Source: Nymphaea colorata
Taxonomy: Eukaryota > Streptophyta > Magnoliopsida > Nymphaeales > Nymphaeaceae
Assembly (NCBI RefSeq): GCF_008831285.2
Contig: NC_045141.1
Location: forward strand, 124,001 to 188,000
Length of the DNA: 64,000 bases
Direction of reading: 5' to 3'
Within the stretch, counting starts at the first letter, position 1. Every line of letters starts with the position of its first letter. The position numbers and the translations under genes are program-made. The notes beneath the pieces are model-generated. The model had not been told where the DNA came from. It ran no database searches and worked only from the letters and a program-made list of their open reading frames with translations. Shown one piece after another: positions 23,201 through 35,444 of the stretch.

Positions 23201-26200
23201 TAGCTTTGTAGATTTTCTGAAAGTTTTCATATTTTTTCCATGTAGTAATTTTAGGGGCATTTGATGGCAGGACTTCTTTTCATGCTTATCTGACCATGGA
23301 ATGATGGAACTCCTTTTCTGTCATATAAACCTTTGCTGAATGCCTGCAATATTTTGCGTTTGACTGTGTTACTTTGCAGATAAAATCTATCTGCTATTAC
23401 ATGCTTAGTGTGCTCTAGAGAGCCAGAAACTTTCATCCATAACTACTTGGTTGTTTATCATCCACGTGAATTGTCTTTGCATTGGACAAATCCTCTACTA
23501 TCTTTCTGAAAAGAATAAAAGCATTATCTGTCGTCGTCCAATTGTCTCTAGCTTCTTGTGAATCTGTGATGTAAATATTTTATAGTTCTGGGTTCTCCTC
23601 AACTATATTCTTTTATCCTGTTATGACCTTACAAGAAACAAATAGTTAGATTGGAATGCTCTTGCTTTGTCCTACTCTCAGAACCCGCTAGAGTAGGCAA
23701 TCTCTATGGTGTTCTTTGACGGTATAACAAGAATAGTTGATTAAAACACACATGAAGCGTACATGGCCGATTAAATTAAGTGATTATTGAGGAAGTAGAA
23801 CTTCCTCAGTGTATCAAAGTGCCATGTGGTGTCTTTGAACAGGGATCTAGAAAGTGTACATCCCCATGACCTAGCATTTCTTTCTTCTTGTCGTTTAACT
23901 CTTCAGCAGCTTCTCCTTGTTTTTATGACTTTAAGTGGAGTCAATGGTAGAGCCATCGAAAAATCCAATGCTACGTTTCTCTAGAGTTTGTTAATGGAAG
24001 AAATCCCGCAAATCTTCTACATCATCTGTAGCCTACACAACAACTAGGTAGCAGCAATACAGAAATATATGTATTTTCCTGCTATTTTTGTAGGCACATT
24101 ATCAGTTTTAGGAATTCAAGGACACTTGCAACATAATCCATTAAAATAATGTGGAATTCTTTGATTGTCATTTCTGTTTGGACTTTGGAGGTATGGTGTC
24201 CTCGTTTCTTTGTTTTATCAGTTCCAACTTCCACTTGGTCTGCCCATGACAGGACGTGAGCAACATAGGTATGCTCTATAAACAATATTTGTAACTTAGG
24301 ACTTACTGCCAAGAAGAACGTGCATCCAATCAAGAGTTCCTAGAACCTAGAACAAAATTCTACAAATATATTTAGAAGGGCGCACTGTGTAACTATAGGA
24401 AAGCATTCAAGATCCCAAATCCTCTTGTATTGAATTCCAAAATCATGAAAGACAAGTGCTTCCTGGTCTTATTGGAATATCTATTCTTAGAATCATTAAA
24501 CAAAAGCCAATGGTTTTTTTTTTTGGAGGTTCTGTGGATTTCAAGCATTAGTTTTGGCATATGCAGCTTATATTAACATTCAAACTCGTGATAATCTGAT
24601 GAGTGGGGAACTGAGTCTTTTATTTATAGTATCTCTTGTTAGAGAACTTTTATTCAAGTGTTCTTCATGCTTTACTGCAGGCATGTGAGTGACAAAGAAA
24701 AGCATTTTTACGTGCTGTTTATGGATTTCTGATTGTCATCTCAAAAAATTATTGACAGCATATTGATTTTTAATTTTTTATTTATGAAGAAATCATAATC
24801 CCATTCTTTGACTTGGCTGATAATAACATAATCTTCAGTTTAAGCATTTGATGCTGTGTTCTGCAGCTTTGCTTGCTAGTTACACAAGTTATTGAAAAAT
24901 GAACCAAAATAAGAACACCCACTTGGAAAAAAAAGGGGGGTAAAAACAACCTTTACATAAAGTTGATCTGCCAATAACTTGACTTTCTCTTGTATGGTGG
25001 GGACAAAGCCAACAGTAGTGTGCATCCACTAGATGGAGTGGGTCCTTGGATAAGGAAATGGGGTTTCACTTGAGTTGGCACCTAGAATGACGTGATATAG
25101 TTCAAGGACTTTTCAAAATTAATTCTAGTAATATAAATAGATGGGGTATGGAATCTAAATCCAAATATGAAGCCGAATTACATAGAATCCGATTAATTCA
25201 CGTGCAGTAAAGGTTGGATTTAACACAAGATTGGACTGCACCTGAACTGTTCATAGCTTTCAGCTAATGACTTTTATTCCATTTTTCCATGCATACAAAA
25301 ACAAACAATAACCCTGAATTGAGCCTAAGCTACTAAATCATACTGTAGTTTGTATCGCTTGCAAATATTTCATCATTCGGTATTCCTCCAAGTTCTTTAT
25401 CATCTATTACAATACATAAAGAGTTATGTTTAGCTTTCACTTTTTATATTATTGTTGTATATTTGTTTATTCACACAAGTCAATTGTTTAAACTTATTTC
25501 ATGTAACTAAATTGCTTGATTTTCTTGTATTTCTATTTGTTAAACTTAGATGAGCAGCCACCATGACAAACTACAGTGAGATGACGATCAAGTACAGTTT
25601 TTATTTGATAGGATGTTAGTGCAAGCGAAGATTCCTGGAATGCGGACATTAGGTGGACTAAAAGAAACAACTATGAAGGTGGTTGAACAGATAAGTATAT
25701 ACAAGCAGATGATAACGTGTGGAAAGAGTATATACAAAAGTACCCAAATAGAAAAAAATATAAGTTGCCAGCAACATGGAAGTATTATAAGCATGCAATG
25801 GATATTTGGGGATCTTCCACTGCATTGGGTGACAATAGGAGTGGCGTAGATAGTAGGGCACTAGATGATGTACAAATAAATGTGGATGAACAAGATAAGA
25901 AAGATTTTCAATTACCTACTTCACCAATGGATAACAATGTTCATACTTCGGGAGAAACCTCTAACAGCACGAGGGGAAACAAAGGAGCGAGAACCTCCAC
26001 AACCATGAATGATGATACTTTTGAAACCATTGGTGAGTACATACGGGCTACGACAACTTGTGGAAGCCTAACTTGCAGTTATTTTGCAGAAGAGTGGAGC
26101 AATTTTAAGAGATATGTATGCAAAAGGGGAAATAGATAATCATTTGTTTTTCAGATCAGTCGATATACTTTCTAATTTTGATAAAGCAAACGCTTTTTTT

Positions 26201-28158
26201 ATGATGCCACGTGAGTTGCAGGTTACTTGGTTGCGCATGCAGATGGCTAAACAACAGGTACTGTTTGTAACTGAGTATCGTTATGGAGGTTTGTAATTAT
26301 GCATTACTTTTGTTGCGTGTAACTGTTTGTAATTTGTGATATATAATAATTGTTTGAAATAGTGTATTTTTTATGTTTTTAATTGTTTATAATGTGATAT
26401 ATAGTAAATTGCTATGAATTCATGCTTGCAAGTGTTTTTTATTTCACAATTCTTTGCAATTAAATAGTGTTTATTCTCATAAATTTGTGTATTTATTACC
26501 AGGATGAACGGAATATCCACAGTTATCTTTATTCTTATTATGTGGTTGATGATGGAATGCTTGAAAGCTCAAAGTAGACCTACTAGAAATTTAGTACATA
26601 TTAATCGACTAGTAGGAGCCCAATTTGTGCATGACTGTATGTATGGACACCCAAGAAATTGTTTAGATCTATTGAGGATGGATCAATGAACATATGCATT
26701 ATTATGAAATTTGTTAAAAAGTAAGGAGTTATTATATGATGCAAGAGAAATCACAATTGAAGAACAAGTAGTGATGTTTCTCGTTACGGTGGGACATAAT
26801 TAACGAAATCAACAAACCCAATATAATTTTCAACACTCAGGACAAACAATTAGTAAGTACCTCAACTTAGTTTTGAAAGCAATTCTCCATGTTGCACATG
26901 AATACGTGGGACATAGAGATGATACTACACCAGCTCGAGTTAGAGGAGATCCATGTTTCTTTCCATACTCTAAGGTAAACAACTATAATTCACAATAGAT
27001 ATAGTCAACCTTTTTATTTGTGGTAAAACATTTAAAATACTAACACATATTACGTATCAATAGGATTGGATGGTACACATATTCCAGTATATGTTCGAAA
27101 AGATGGCCAAGTTGGCGAAATAGAAAAGGTTTCTTATCTCAAAATGTTTTAGCAGTGGTGGGATTCGATATGTGGTTTCACTACATACTAGCAGGTTGGG
27201 AAGAAAGTGCAACTGATGCAAGACTATTATGCAGTGCACTACAAGATAATCTTCATCCATTAGAAATTCCACATGGTAAGAAAATAAACATCAATAATTT
27301 AAATTTACTATCATCAATTTAATTGTTTAATTGTTTGACTGACAAAACACATATTGTTGATTATGAAATAAGTAAATATTATATTGACGATGGTGGATAC
27401 CCAAATATTATCGGATTATTAACTCCATATAAAAGATGTCGGTATCATCTATAAGAGTTTAAAGTGTTTGGATCTAGGCAAATTAAGACAAAAGAAGAAT
27501 TGTACAACTATAGACACTCATCTTTGTGCACTACTGTGGAGAGAGTGTTTGGTTTGCTTAAGGCAAGATTTCCGATTTTGAAGAATCATGTGTCATATCC
27601 GATATCCACTCAACTTAAAATTGTACAAGCAATATGTGTTCTTCATAATTTTATAATCAACCACAATCCAAATGTTGAACGATTTCTTTCTGATGATATA
27701 AATGATAGTGAAGTAAGTGATTATAAATGATGATGAAAATACTGAACAAACGCAAATACGTGGCAGCAACAATGAACTTCGTGAGCAAATTACTTCAACA
27801 ATGTGGAATGATTATGTTTCAAGTAAGATACTTATTGTCTAACATTTTCATTATATTATATGTCATTGTTATAATTATACTTGATTATTTTAATATTTTA
27901 TGGTGATAATCTAATTATTTGTTAGTTTTTTTAATTTTTGAAATGCAGGAACCAGGTGATGTCTTCTAAAGTATTACATGGTTTTGATGAGAAGAGTAGT
28001 GTGCAGGACAGGAGACTAGTTATCTAGCAAGTTGTCATAGTTATTTTTGTTTTATGGCTTACACCAGTTGAATATTTTAGACAATTTGTATTTTGTAGTT
28101 TTACTTAATACTGGTGACTATATAGATGTTTAAACATTTTACAGTAATGATGTTTTTG

Positions 28159-28201
<43 letters not shown>

Positions 28202-31200
28202 TATGAATGTATTGAAAGAGTTGATTTTGATATAATATTATGGATCGTATTATCGAATGTATTGATTTGCATACAACATGTTGTTATGAATTTTATACTT
28301 GTTTTAATATAACATGTTCAAAAAATAAGATATCATATAGCGAACAGAACAAATATAATAGCGAAAACTGATTAGGGAAGATACAAACACCGGATAGAAC
28401 AGATAGTTCGAAAAGAATATAAACAAACACTAGACAGGACAGACAGAACTAACAGAACTAACAGAACTAACCATGGAAGACACAAACATCGGACAAAACA
28501 GATAGATCAGACAGGACATAAACAAACGCCTGGACAAGAAGAACGTAGTGTTTTGTTCCTAAAATCATCAAACAGTAGACAAGGAACATCATTGTCCATG
28601 AGAAAGGGACAGTAGTGTAATAGACATGACGTCCTGTCTGTCTTGTCCCAATGGACAACAATCAAACGACCTCCAATGGAATTGACTTGCAACATGAACG
28701 ACACGTATAATGTCAAGTCTGACAACTGATAGGTAAGTTAAGGCTTCTATAAGTAGTTGATGCAGGTTGGATTCTCTAGAATTTCCCCATCACTTGACTT
28801 CATCTTCATTCCTTGTGCTTCAGGTTTTGTATCAACTACTTTGTCAACAGTAATTCAAAATTTGTTAACAATGCCATTAGCAAACTTGATCAATGAGAGC
28901 AGATATCTTTTTTGCTGTAACTGTAAGCAACTTTAGTACCAAGGAAATAGGTTAAATAACCTAAATCAACCATTTCAAATTCAGTTTCCAAATAATATTT
29001 AACTTGTTTAACTTAACCATCATCATTACCAAAAATAATCATGTCATGAGCATAAAGAAGTAATATAATTATCCTAGCAAGAGCATTTTTAGCAAACATA
29101 GCTGTATCATATAGCATGCTTTAAAAATTTGATCGAACATGACTCTGCTAAATCTGTTATACAAGCCTTTCGGGCTTGTTTCTAACCATATAATGCTCTT
29201 TTCAGGCAAAAAAGCTTTTTCTTTAAAAATAATATAACTTGGAGGAGTATCGATATAAACTTCTTCATTTGAATCTCACTTAAAAAGACATTTTTGACAT
29301 CCATTTGAAAAATGGACCAACACTTACTAGAGGCTACAACAATTAGAGTTTGAACCAATGTTTCTATCAGTGGGAGCAAAGGTTTCTTCATAATCTATGT
29401 CGTACTTTTGAGCATACCCCTTAGCAACTAATCATACCTTATATCCTTCAAGGGAACATCGCTCTAGGTCATAACTTTACAGACTTATCAACAACCTAAC
29501 TTTTTTCCTATGGGAAAATTAGCAACTTCGAAGTTTTGCAATTTTCTAAAACGTTGAACTTAGATTATCAATCCATTGAGGATGTTCATGAGGTTCACAA
29601 TAGGGGGTGAGTTCATCATGAGAATGTATAGCTAATAATAAACAAGTTCTATGTTTTGTGAGAAAGAAATTGTAGGATATAAATTTCTGTGGAGGTCTAG
29701 TTTGTCTATGAGATCGCCTAGACGTTCTTTGGTTTGGATATCTTCAGAACGAGGTTGAGGTCCTCGTCTATAGGTTAGGACATCTCTTGAGCCGTTTTTG
29801 CTTAAGATGTCATTTTGGCTATTTAAAAAATTAAAACATCACATTCACACAAGACAAAACTGAAAAAGTAAAATATGACGTGACACACACATATATACAT
29901 ATGTACATACTACATACATACATATGTATAGGCTTTTTATCTTTTGGAAGGCCAGCAATGTCCCAAGTTTTTATATTTTTCAAGGGCATTTAGTTCATTG
30001 ATCATTGCTTTAACCGACTGGGGTTTATCTTTGGCATCATGGTAGCTAGTCAACAAAGGAATGTATAGTCATGAGACAAGATCTGGAGTTAGGATAAAAA
30101 GATTTTTACAAAACAAACTCTGTGGGTGGTCTATTAATTCTTTGAGATCTTCCACCTAAGGTTGCTGATTTGCATCAGGAGTCTGTAGTAGACTCATCTC
30201 TAATGATTGGTTCACAATAGGCTCTTCCAGTGAGAGGCATCCTCATTGGTGTTCCAATTTATCAACGAGACTAGATTTAACATCCTCTACATCATCGTCA
30301 TTATCCAAGATAGGCACATAAAGAAATGAATAGTCATTTGAATCATGAGCTAAGCTTCTATCAAAATCATTTTCATTTTCAAGGGAAATTAAATTTCTGG
30401 AAACATAAAGTCTTACCATTTTTCAAATTATAACATCTATATTTTCAGCATACCCAATAGAAGTATAAGAAATAGGTTTGCTAGAAACTAGAAAGTTTAT
30501 CATTTTGATTGAATTATATGAAAAAATTGCATCCGAAGACTCTAAGAAAATGAAGTTTGATGATGAAGTACCCATAGACAGTCCTACACCCTAATGGCAA
30601 CTTGTAGGGTCCTTAATGTATCACAGCATTGCCTGAGCAAAGATTGTTCACACAGTTCATGTCCTGAGCCAATTTTGACACTCTCCAACAACAGTTCATA
30701 TGGGTGCTGTCCAGATTGTCAGATATATCAAAGGAAAAATAAATGAGAGAGTTTTTCTATCTTCTCCATCTTCCTTAAATTTAATAGACTATACAGTAAA
30801 CATATGCAAATTAGGGGGGAGCCCAAATAATAGACATTCAGCAACTGATTGACTTACATTTGATCAACCTGGACCAAGTTGGACTCCAATTTTGAAATAA
30901 TAGCTTGGAAGGTATAGTGCCAATTCCATGAATTTGATGGAAGGATTTGCTTAATTATTATTTATCACCTTTTGTATTATAAACTGTGTCAGACTGGCGT
31001 TAATCCAAAAAATAAGATACTCAATTAGGCCGCTATTGGGAAAAAGATTTAGCATGGAGCATGATAAAACTAGGCTTAACCCAGCCCAAATGGATGATCT
31101 GTTATCATGTCAAATATTTAGGAAGCAATTTGAAACTTATCAAGAAGTAAGCCCCCTACAGGCTGCTATCCGACTAGCCTGACCAAGCCCCGTCAGCTGG

Positions 31201-34200
31201 CCACCCACAATAACATTACATGGATTTGTAGTAGCCTTTTGTAACACATAGAAGCAAAACTCTTATACACACAACCAATATTCTTAGTCAGCAACCAATG
31301 CCAGGATTCTCAAAAATAGCTTCCATGTAAACCTTGTGACTGAAAATTTTGAATAATTTTAAGTAAAATAAACTTCCTAGAATATTTGAGCTAAGCTAAC
31401 GAAAACGCTCTCCTCATACTGTAAAGAAAACAACTAGGTAACAAAAAGAATTTATCCCTCAATTCAATTAAATAGACCAACCAAAATACACTCTTACAGG
31501 AATCAAAGTACCATGATTGTGTTACGTGTTGTTTTTTGATGAAACTACACATATCCAAAATGCCATAGCCATTCCAGCATTCTTATAACATAGGAAGGAA
31601 TCTTCAGAGGCACGTAATTTCTGGCCTCCAAGATGAATAAAAGCTTCTAACAATAGCCAAAAATCAATAGATCAAGACAACATTAACTTGCTGAATTGAA
31701 GAACAAGAATTCAGGTTTCTTTAGCTTGTCAAATCCTATGAGAGAAACTTATGTCTACATATGCATTCTGTTACTTGGTCAGTTAGCCAATCGGATAACA
31801 ATTAGTGATGACAAATAGTTAACAGTCATGGTTGATGGGCAACAAAAGCATCTATATGACTGTTTTGCAAATAAAGTAACTAAAACTAGATGCAGCCACA
31901 GAACTTGTGATCTGAGAATATCTTATGCTCTTTGTATGGCCACTTTCACCAGCATGCATTCAATATACTAGTGAACAAGAAGGGCAAGGGCTACCTTCGC
32001 AAGAGCTATAACCATCTCCCTTGAACTGTACACCTTGAGCCAGCGGGCACTCACATACCCGCCCACGAAATGTATCCTAGCAGATAAACAACTGATTAGA
32101 GCAAAATTAACAGCTAAACATGTTTAAGATACAAATTTTCATTCATACCTTACAAGCAGTGACATTCAAAGCTTTGTCTTGCCAGCAACCACCATTGTCA
32201 TTCAAACATTCATTTGTTTCCATATCTATTAAAAAATTATAAGTACGACACAAAATGAAACATCAGTAACACAAAGAAAATTTCCATCTCAGTGGACATG
32301 TGATTGCAACAAGGAAGCATTACCAGGACTCAGGCAGACAGAAGGTTCGGTTGTTTCCTGAAAACCAGCACAAATTGCTTTGAGTACAGCACCCCTGTCC
32401 AGCTTTCCTGCAGTCATAGTTGTAAGCAGATGAAACAGTAGACTTTATAGCTCAAATAAGATGACTCAATGAATTAAAACCATGCTATCTTCAGTTGTAA
32501 GTCAAAGATCTGGTCTAAAAACCTAGTTGAGCATCAAATAGATAACTGGGATCAATGCAAACCTCGATATTGGCGATTATTCACTACAAGAGTAGGAAGT
32601 ATGGTAACATCACCCCTAGATCCTTTTCCAATCTACAAATTACAAAGCAGAAAGTACGTAAAAAAGAGGTTCCACCAACAAGCCATTAAATAAATAGGAT
32701 AAAGAGAATAAACTGTTAAAGAAAAAAAAATCATGTACTTATTCCAAAAAAATCTGCCTTCATGAGTATGAACTCATCAAAGCAACTTGAAGCATGCAAG
32801 GCATTTAAGGAAAAGCTAACCCTACTTGTGCATCTTGCTCTGCCTTGAGGACAGGGTTTTCAGTATCAGCATCTGGATCTCCCATGCAATCTTCTATCTT
32901 CTTGTGATCAAGACCTAAGAGGTGAACAAGAAAAGTATTTGTTAAATGGATCAATCAACAATTCAATGCAAAATCAATTCATGACCTATCTGCTATTTCT
33001 TATGGAAAATTTAGGGCATGTATGAACCCACCAAGAGATTTGATCACTGCATCAGCACATTCCTTGTTGTACTTCTTTTCCTTCATCGGACATCTGATCT
33101 GAAAATCAGTAACATAATCCCACCAGATCCATGGCCTTTTGCTCTCACTTACAACCTTAAATACACAAAGCTGCCTAAGGTTTTCAATCACCACATCTTT
33201 CCCATTGTAGCCTTGAGTGAAGTCCTGCTCAGGATCAGGTGCACAGTACCTCCCATGGTTAATGCACTGAGACATGCATTGCTTACTCACTGTGAATGCC
33301 TTAGGACAGTACCAGGTTATGTAATGTGGCGTAAACTGACTATAACCACCTTTCTCAAGAATTTGAGCTACTCCTTTGAAATCCTTGATGAACCCCATCA
33401 GCATGTCACATTTGGGACCACATTCATCATTGCTGTTTGTCCACAGTTCATATTCCACCCGATCATCTGGATGGGGAACAGCCTCTCTCCAGTCCAGGTT
33501 CACGCTGACCATTTCACCATTTCTGATGGCTTTCTTCAGTTCATTACTGAATGCTTTGGTAATAAGGGCAGATGGAATTGTTATGTTTTCAATATATTTA
33601 AGTGTTGTGTCATCCTCTTGTGGTGAGTCCATGGTAATCAAGGGCTCTTCTGTGTCATCTGCAACTAAGACAGCTGCAGCTCCCGCATTTTGAGCATTCC
33701 AAACCTTTAGTGCAAAGAAGCAATCTGCGAAATTTGAAAAGTTAAGAAGGAACTTGTCTTTTTTATGACCTACTTATATAAACCTTTTCCGCAAACAAGT
33801 ATGCAAGCATATAAAAGACTGAAATAACGGAACCCATAAAATAGATGAGCATAGAGTTACAAGCTGGGATACCATCTGTATGCCGTTTCACTTATTTGTC
33901 ACTTATTGTAATTCTTCTCTAGATTTCCTTGGTCTGATTAGCTACATTCCACAAGTTTATGGAATCACAGAGAATTCTACAGAGTACTGACACCGGAACA
34001 GGTCTATAACATGGTTACCCTGAATGAAGAAAGAGGAAATAGAGGAAGAAGAAGAATAGATAAATAATTACTTTTGAAATTCGGAATTGTTGAAGTATTA
34101 CGAAACAATTATAGTAGGTTGTTTTATTTACGTTTGATTTGGGAAACTTATTTCCAGCTTAGAAGAAAAAAAGGAGTTCAGAAAACATGGTCCACCATTG

Positions 34201-34987
34201 AGCAAGAGGAAGCAGCATAGACAGACTCTTTGAATCATTGTTTTTTGAGTTGGTGTCGAGGGAAAGGGAAGTAGCTGCGAGATTGCGACTGGAAATTCCT
34301 AGTGAGTCATCAGAAAATTTTTGCGATGCCTCCAACATGAAACTGTTCAAGGTGCTTATCCGGACCACCATTTCTCAGCCCATAGACTAAGATTCTCAAT
34401 TGGACTGTCCCATACGCACTAGGCTTACAAACATACAGAACTGTACCCCATCCCATGTCACCCTACTTGAAAAATCTTCAAAATTCAACTGCAAACGGTT
34501 TATAAACTCCAAATTAGAGTACGGTAATAACAAAATAGAATCAAGAAAACTTATTCCAAAGCTACTCCGGATTTAAACGGAGTCATCACCAAAGAAAGTT
34601 GAGGCCAAAGGGAAAAATAAATTTAACTCTATTGAATAATCAACAAATGGTAATAATTCTTTCTATATAAGAATATAGAGTACCTCCGCGGTCAACCAAT
34701 ACAAAATTAGGGAGAGCACCAGGCTTCGACTTGAAAGAGAGTTCAAATTCATCAAACCCTTTGCACGCCTTGCTATCTTCCTTCGGATAGAGAACGGTTC
34801 CAGCCATACTTCCTCCATATTGAGGCACTCCAAAATTTCCAATAGCGCTATCATAAGTTCCCTTGATACTGTCCGGAGACGTCACCCTGAGACTATTTTT
34901 CTCCACTACAAACTTTCCCAGGACAAGAACCTTCAAGCCCAGAAGGGAAACCGACCAAAGGAAGGCAAAAAATTTCACCATCCCCAT
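15570..34987 (-). CDS. VSR: Vacuolar sorting receptor (12 exons)
   Basis: VSRs are type I membrane proteins that carry soluble vacuolar cargo from the Golgi to prevacuolar compartments. The exons, in minus-strand order, are 34987-34684, 33724-33032, 32914-32826, 32632-32563, 32407-32324, 32225-32149, 32076-31995, 17055-16973, 16892-16829, 16529-16401, 16232-16123 and 15707-15570. All have GT-AG borders and compatible phases and sum to 1,923 bases (640 residues plus stop), close to the usual VSR length. Order of parts: signal peptide, protease-associated domain, VSR-specific Cys-rich region, EGF-like repeats, one membrane segment (about 570-590) and a cytosolic tail with YMPL at 609-612, the tyrosine sorting signal of VSRs. 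The start could also be the Met two codons later (34,981). No broken exon was seen, so the gene is probably functional despite an intron of about 14.9 kb. Confidence 0.93.
17232..17285. repeat. (TA)n array
   Basis: A perfect TA run of about 27 units in VSR intron 7. The preceding TTTTAAATATTTAGTCAACC and GCAGCTGGCTGAT are found again upstream of the (TA)n array at 19,519, so the flank and array form a repeated unit. Confidence 0.95.
17942..18637. repeat. GATACG-rich dispersed repeat, copy 2
   Basis: Second copy of the repeat at 2,109-2,928, about 700 bp. Here the palindromic words are cleaner: TCGTACGATACG-like units appear several times in the first 150 bases and again near the right end (GTTACGATACGGCGTATAGG). 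The ends read CCAATGTTATCC and TTTTACAACATTG. It lies in VSR intron 7 and encodes no protein. Confidence 0.65.
18961..20302. repeat. Ladder of (TA)n and (AC)n arrays
   Basis: Long simple arrays recur at 18,962-19,014 (TA), 19,241-19,286 (AC) running into 19,287-19,312 (TA), 19,519-19,560 (TA), 19,780-19,833 (TA) and 20,179-20,220 (TA), then AC-rich 20,275-20,302. The 200-350-bp spacers share motifs, for example GGCACATGGCAGCATTGAA versus AGCACATGGCAACATTAA, and repeated CATCATAAACCAT words. All frames through these arrays (Tyr-Ile runs, Cys-Val runs) are artefacts. Confidence 0.85.
22000..25540. other. Non-coding interior of the 7.8-kb Harbinger element
   Basis: About 3.5 kb of T-rich DNA between the GC-rich leader and the first protein-like region. 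No transposase motif or host gene fragment is readable. It may be a long leader intron of the element or later insertions. Confidence 0.3.
25550..26139 (+). pseudogene. Harbinger ORF1-like (Myb/SANT-like) relic
   Basis: The most readable part is [18 protein letters not shown] followed by [21 protein letters not shown]. This has the pattern of the second half of Myb/SANT-like domains in plant Harbinger ORF1 proteins (VW..YI...P....Y......Y..L..IF). The first half is out of frame and contains stops (an early TGA near 25,590). ORF1 proteins are known to act with the transposase in DNA binding and nuclear import in this superfamily. The downstream part is Asn/Thr-rich. Transposase pieces follow on the same strand from 26.5 kb. 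Confidence 0.55.
26503..27730 (+). pseudogene. PIF/Harbinger DDE transposase relic
   Basis: Pieces in several frames follow the family order. These are an N-terminal helix region with [14 protein letters not shown] and [19 protein letters not shown], then CFFPYSK before an intron-like gap, then [11 protein letters not shown] carrying the first catalytic Asp. The second Asp is in [14 protein letters not shown] and the catalytic Glu is in [18 protein letters not shown]. All three DDE residues survive, but stops and frameshifts near 26,690, 26,800, 27,120 and 27,455 separate the pieces. The last frame (27,464-27,730) ends the protein. It cannot make a working transposase as it stands. Confidence 0.75.
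28161..28198. repeat. (TA)n array
   Basis: A short perfect TA run near the right end of the 7.8-kb Harbinger element, downstream of the transposase relic. Confidence 0.9.
28860..30580 (-). pseudogene. Ty1/copia polyprotein relic
   Basis: Read on the minus strand, the order is that of copia Pol. Around 30,360-30,410 comes [15 protein letters not shown], typical of the linker after integrase. Around 29,182-29,391 comes [20 protein letters not shown] followed by LKRALYG, the first reverse-transcriptase motifs. Around 29,020-29,060 comes [15 protein letters not shown], the active-site loop with YVDD changed to YAHD. Stops and shifts interrupt it throughout. No LTR pair could be found, so it is a truncated relic. 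It lies in VSR intron 7, in the same orientation as VSR. Confidence 0.7.
30581..31994. other. Intron DNA, nothing recognised
   Basis: AT-rich, 5'-proximal part of VSR intron 7 (next to exon 7). No open frame, terminus or repeat stands out. Confidence 0.4.
31995..34987 (-). CDS. VSR: VSR exons 1-7: signal peptide, PA domain, first EGF-like part
   Basis: Exon 1 encodes a hydrophobic start ([20 protein letters not shown]) followed by the conserved NSLRVTSP and the first half of the protease-associated domain ([14 protein letters not shown]). Exon 2 begins at 33,724, just upstream of the long open stretch, and supplies [20 protein letters not shown]. It continues through the central region with the VSR signatures [16 protein letters not shown] and [17 protein letters not shown]. 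Exons 3-5 encode [20 protein letters not shown], the [11 protein letters not shown] block and the Cys-containing [13 protein letters not shown]. Exons 6-7 encode [17 protein letters not shown] and FRGRVCECP, the first EGF-like repeat region. Introns here are short (about 70 to 960 bases), unlike intron 7. Confidence 0.92.
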
Positions 34988-35444
34988 CGGAAAAAGCGCG
35001 AGCAGTGATGATGATGAGACTAGAAATTCACGAGATTTAGTGGCTTTGATTAAGTGGGTAGTCGTCAAAAATCTAGTTTTGCGACGACACGGGCACATCC
35101 ATCAGTACAGCAGCCGTACCACTGAAGATTATGAGACAGGTGATGCCTTTTGTTGTGCCTCCCGAGCAAGGAAATGAGAATGTGGTTGGAGATCTCACGC
35201 CACAGAGAGTCGGCGGGAGATCGGCTTTTCACCGTTGAGTGCTCTGGGCGCAAATTTAGTAAAAGTGAGAGGGCGACCCTCCATTGATGGTCCTGATCAC
35301 CTGGCGTTAGGTGTTGAACTAAAACTTTTTTGGACTTTTTTGGGTGGAGGAGGAAAGGAGGGTGGAATCGGAGCACAATGACCTAGTCCTTTTGACACTA
35401 ACGCCCAGGGAAAGGGAAAGGGAAGAGGTAGAGGCTTTTGACAC
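34988..35444 (-). promoter_or_regulatory. VSR 5' leader and proximal promoter region
   Basis: These 0.46 kb separate the VSR start codon from the TAA target site of the palindromic Harbinger element. The first 110 bases are open in frame with VSR but carry no family match, so I treat them as leader. No convincing TATA box was found. A 46-bp tandem duplication (CTTTTGACACTAACGCCC-AGGG...) begins at about 35,388 and repeats the transposon's own end together with its flank. Confidence 0.4.

Larger units (their letters stand above)
20916..28673 (+). mobile_element. PIF/Harbinger element, degenerate, 7.8 kb, in VSR intron 7
   Basis: The ends are inverted: GAGGTCGTTTGAT at 20,916 and ATCAAACGACCTC ending at 28,673. 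The flanking triplets are TAA on the left and CAA on the right, close to the TWA target duplication typical of PIF/Harbinger. Inside both ends lie short repeated words (GGACA, GAACAG, CAGGACA). After the left end comes a GC- and pyrimidine-rich leader (about 21,090-21,320). A Myb/SANT-like frame (25.55-26.14 kb) and transposase pieces (26.5-27.73 kb) lie on the plus strand, both broken. It is a decayed relative of autonomous elements and runs antisense to VSR. A different family from the palindromic element at 35.4-47 kb. Confidence 0.75.
17056..31994 (-). other. VSR intron 7, about 14.9 kb
   Basis: The intron joins GAA-G to CA-AAT (Glu-Ala) and is bounded by GT at 31,994-31,993 and AG at 17,057-17,056. 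It contains, from left to right, a (TA)n array, the GATACG-rich repeat copy 2, five more microsatellite arrays at 18.9-20.3 kb, a 7.8-kb PIF/Harbinger element and copia remnants. The 30.6-32.0 kb part shows no named feature. Other VSR introns in this gene are below 1 kb, so nearly all the excess length comes from transposons and simple repeats. Confidence 0.85.

Noticed and set aside
33018-33693. Long plus-strand frames of 202 and 105 residues
   Set aside because: They are antisense shadows of VSR exon 2, whose minus-strand translation matches the receptor family throughout.
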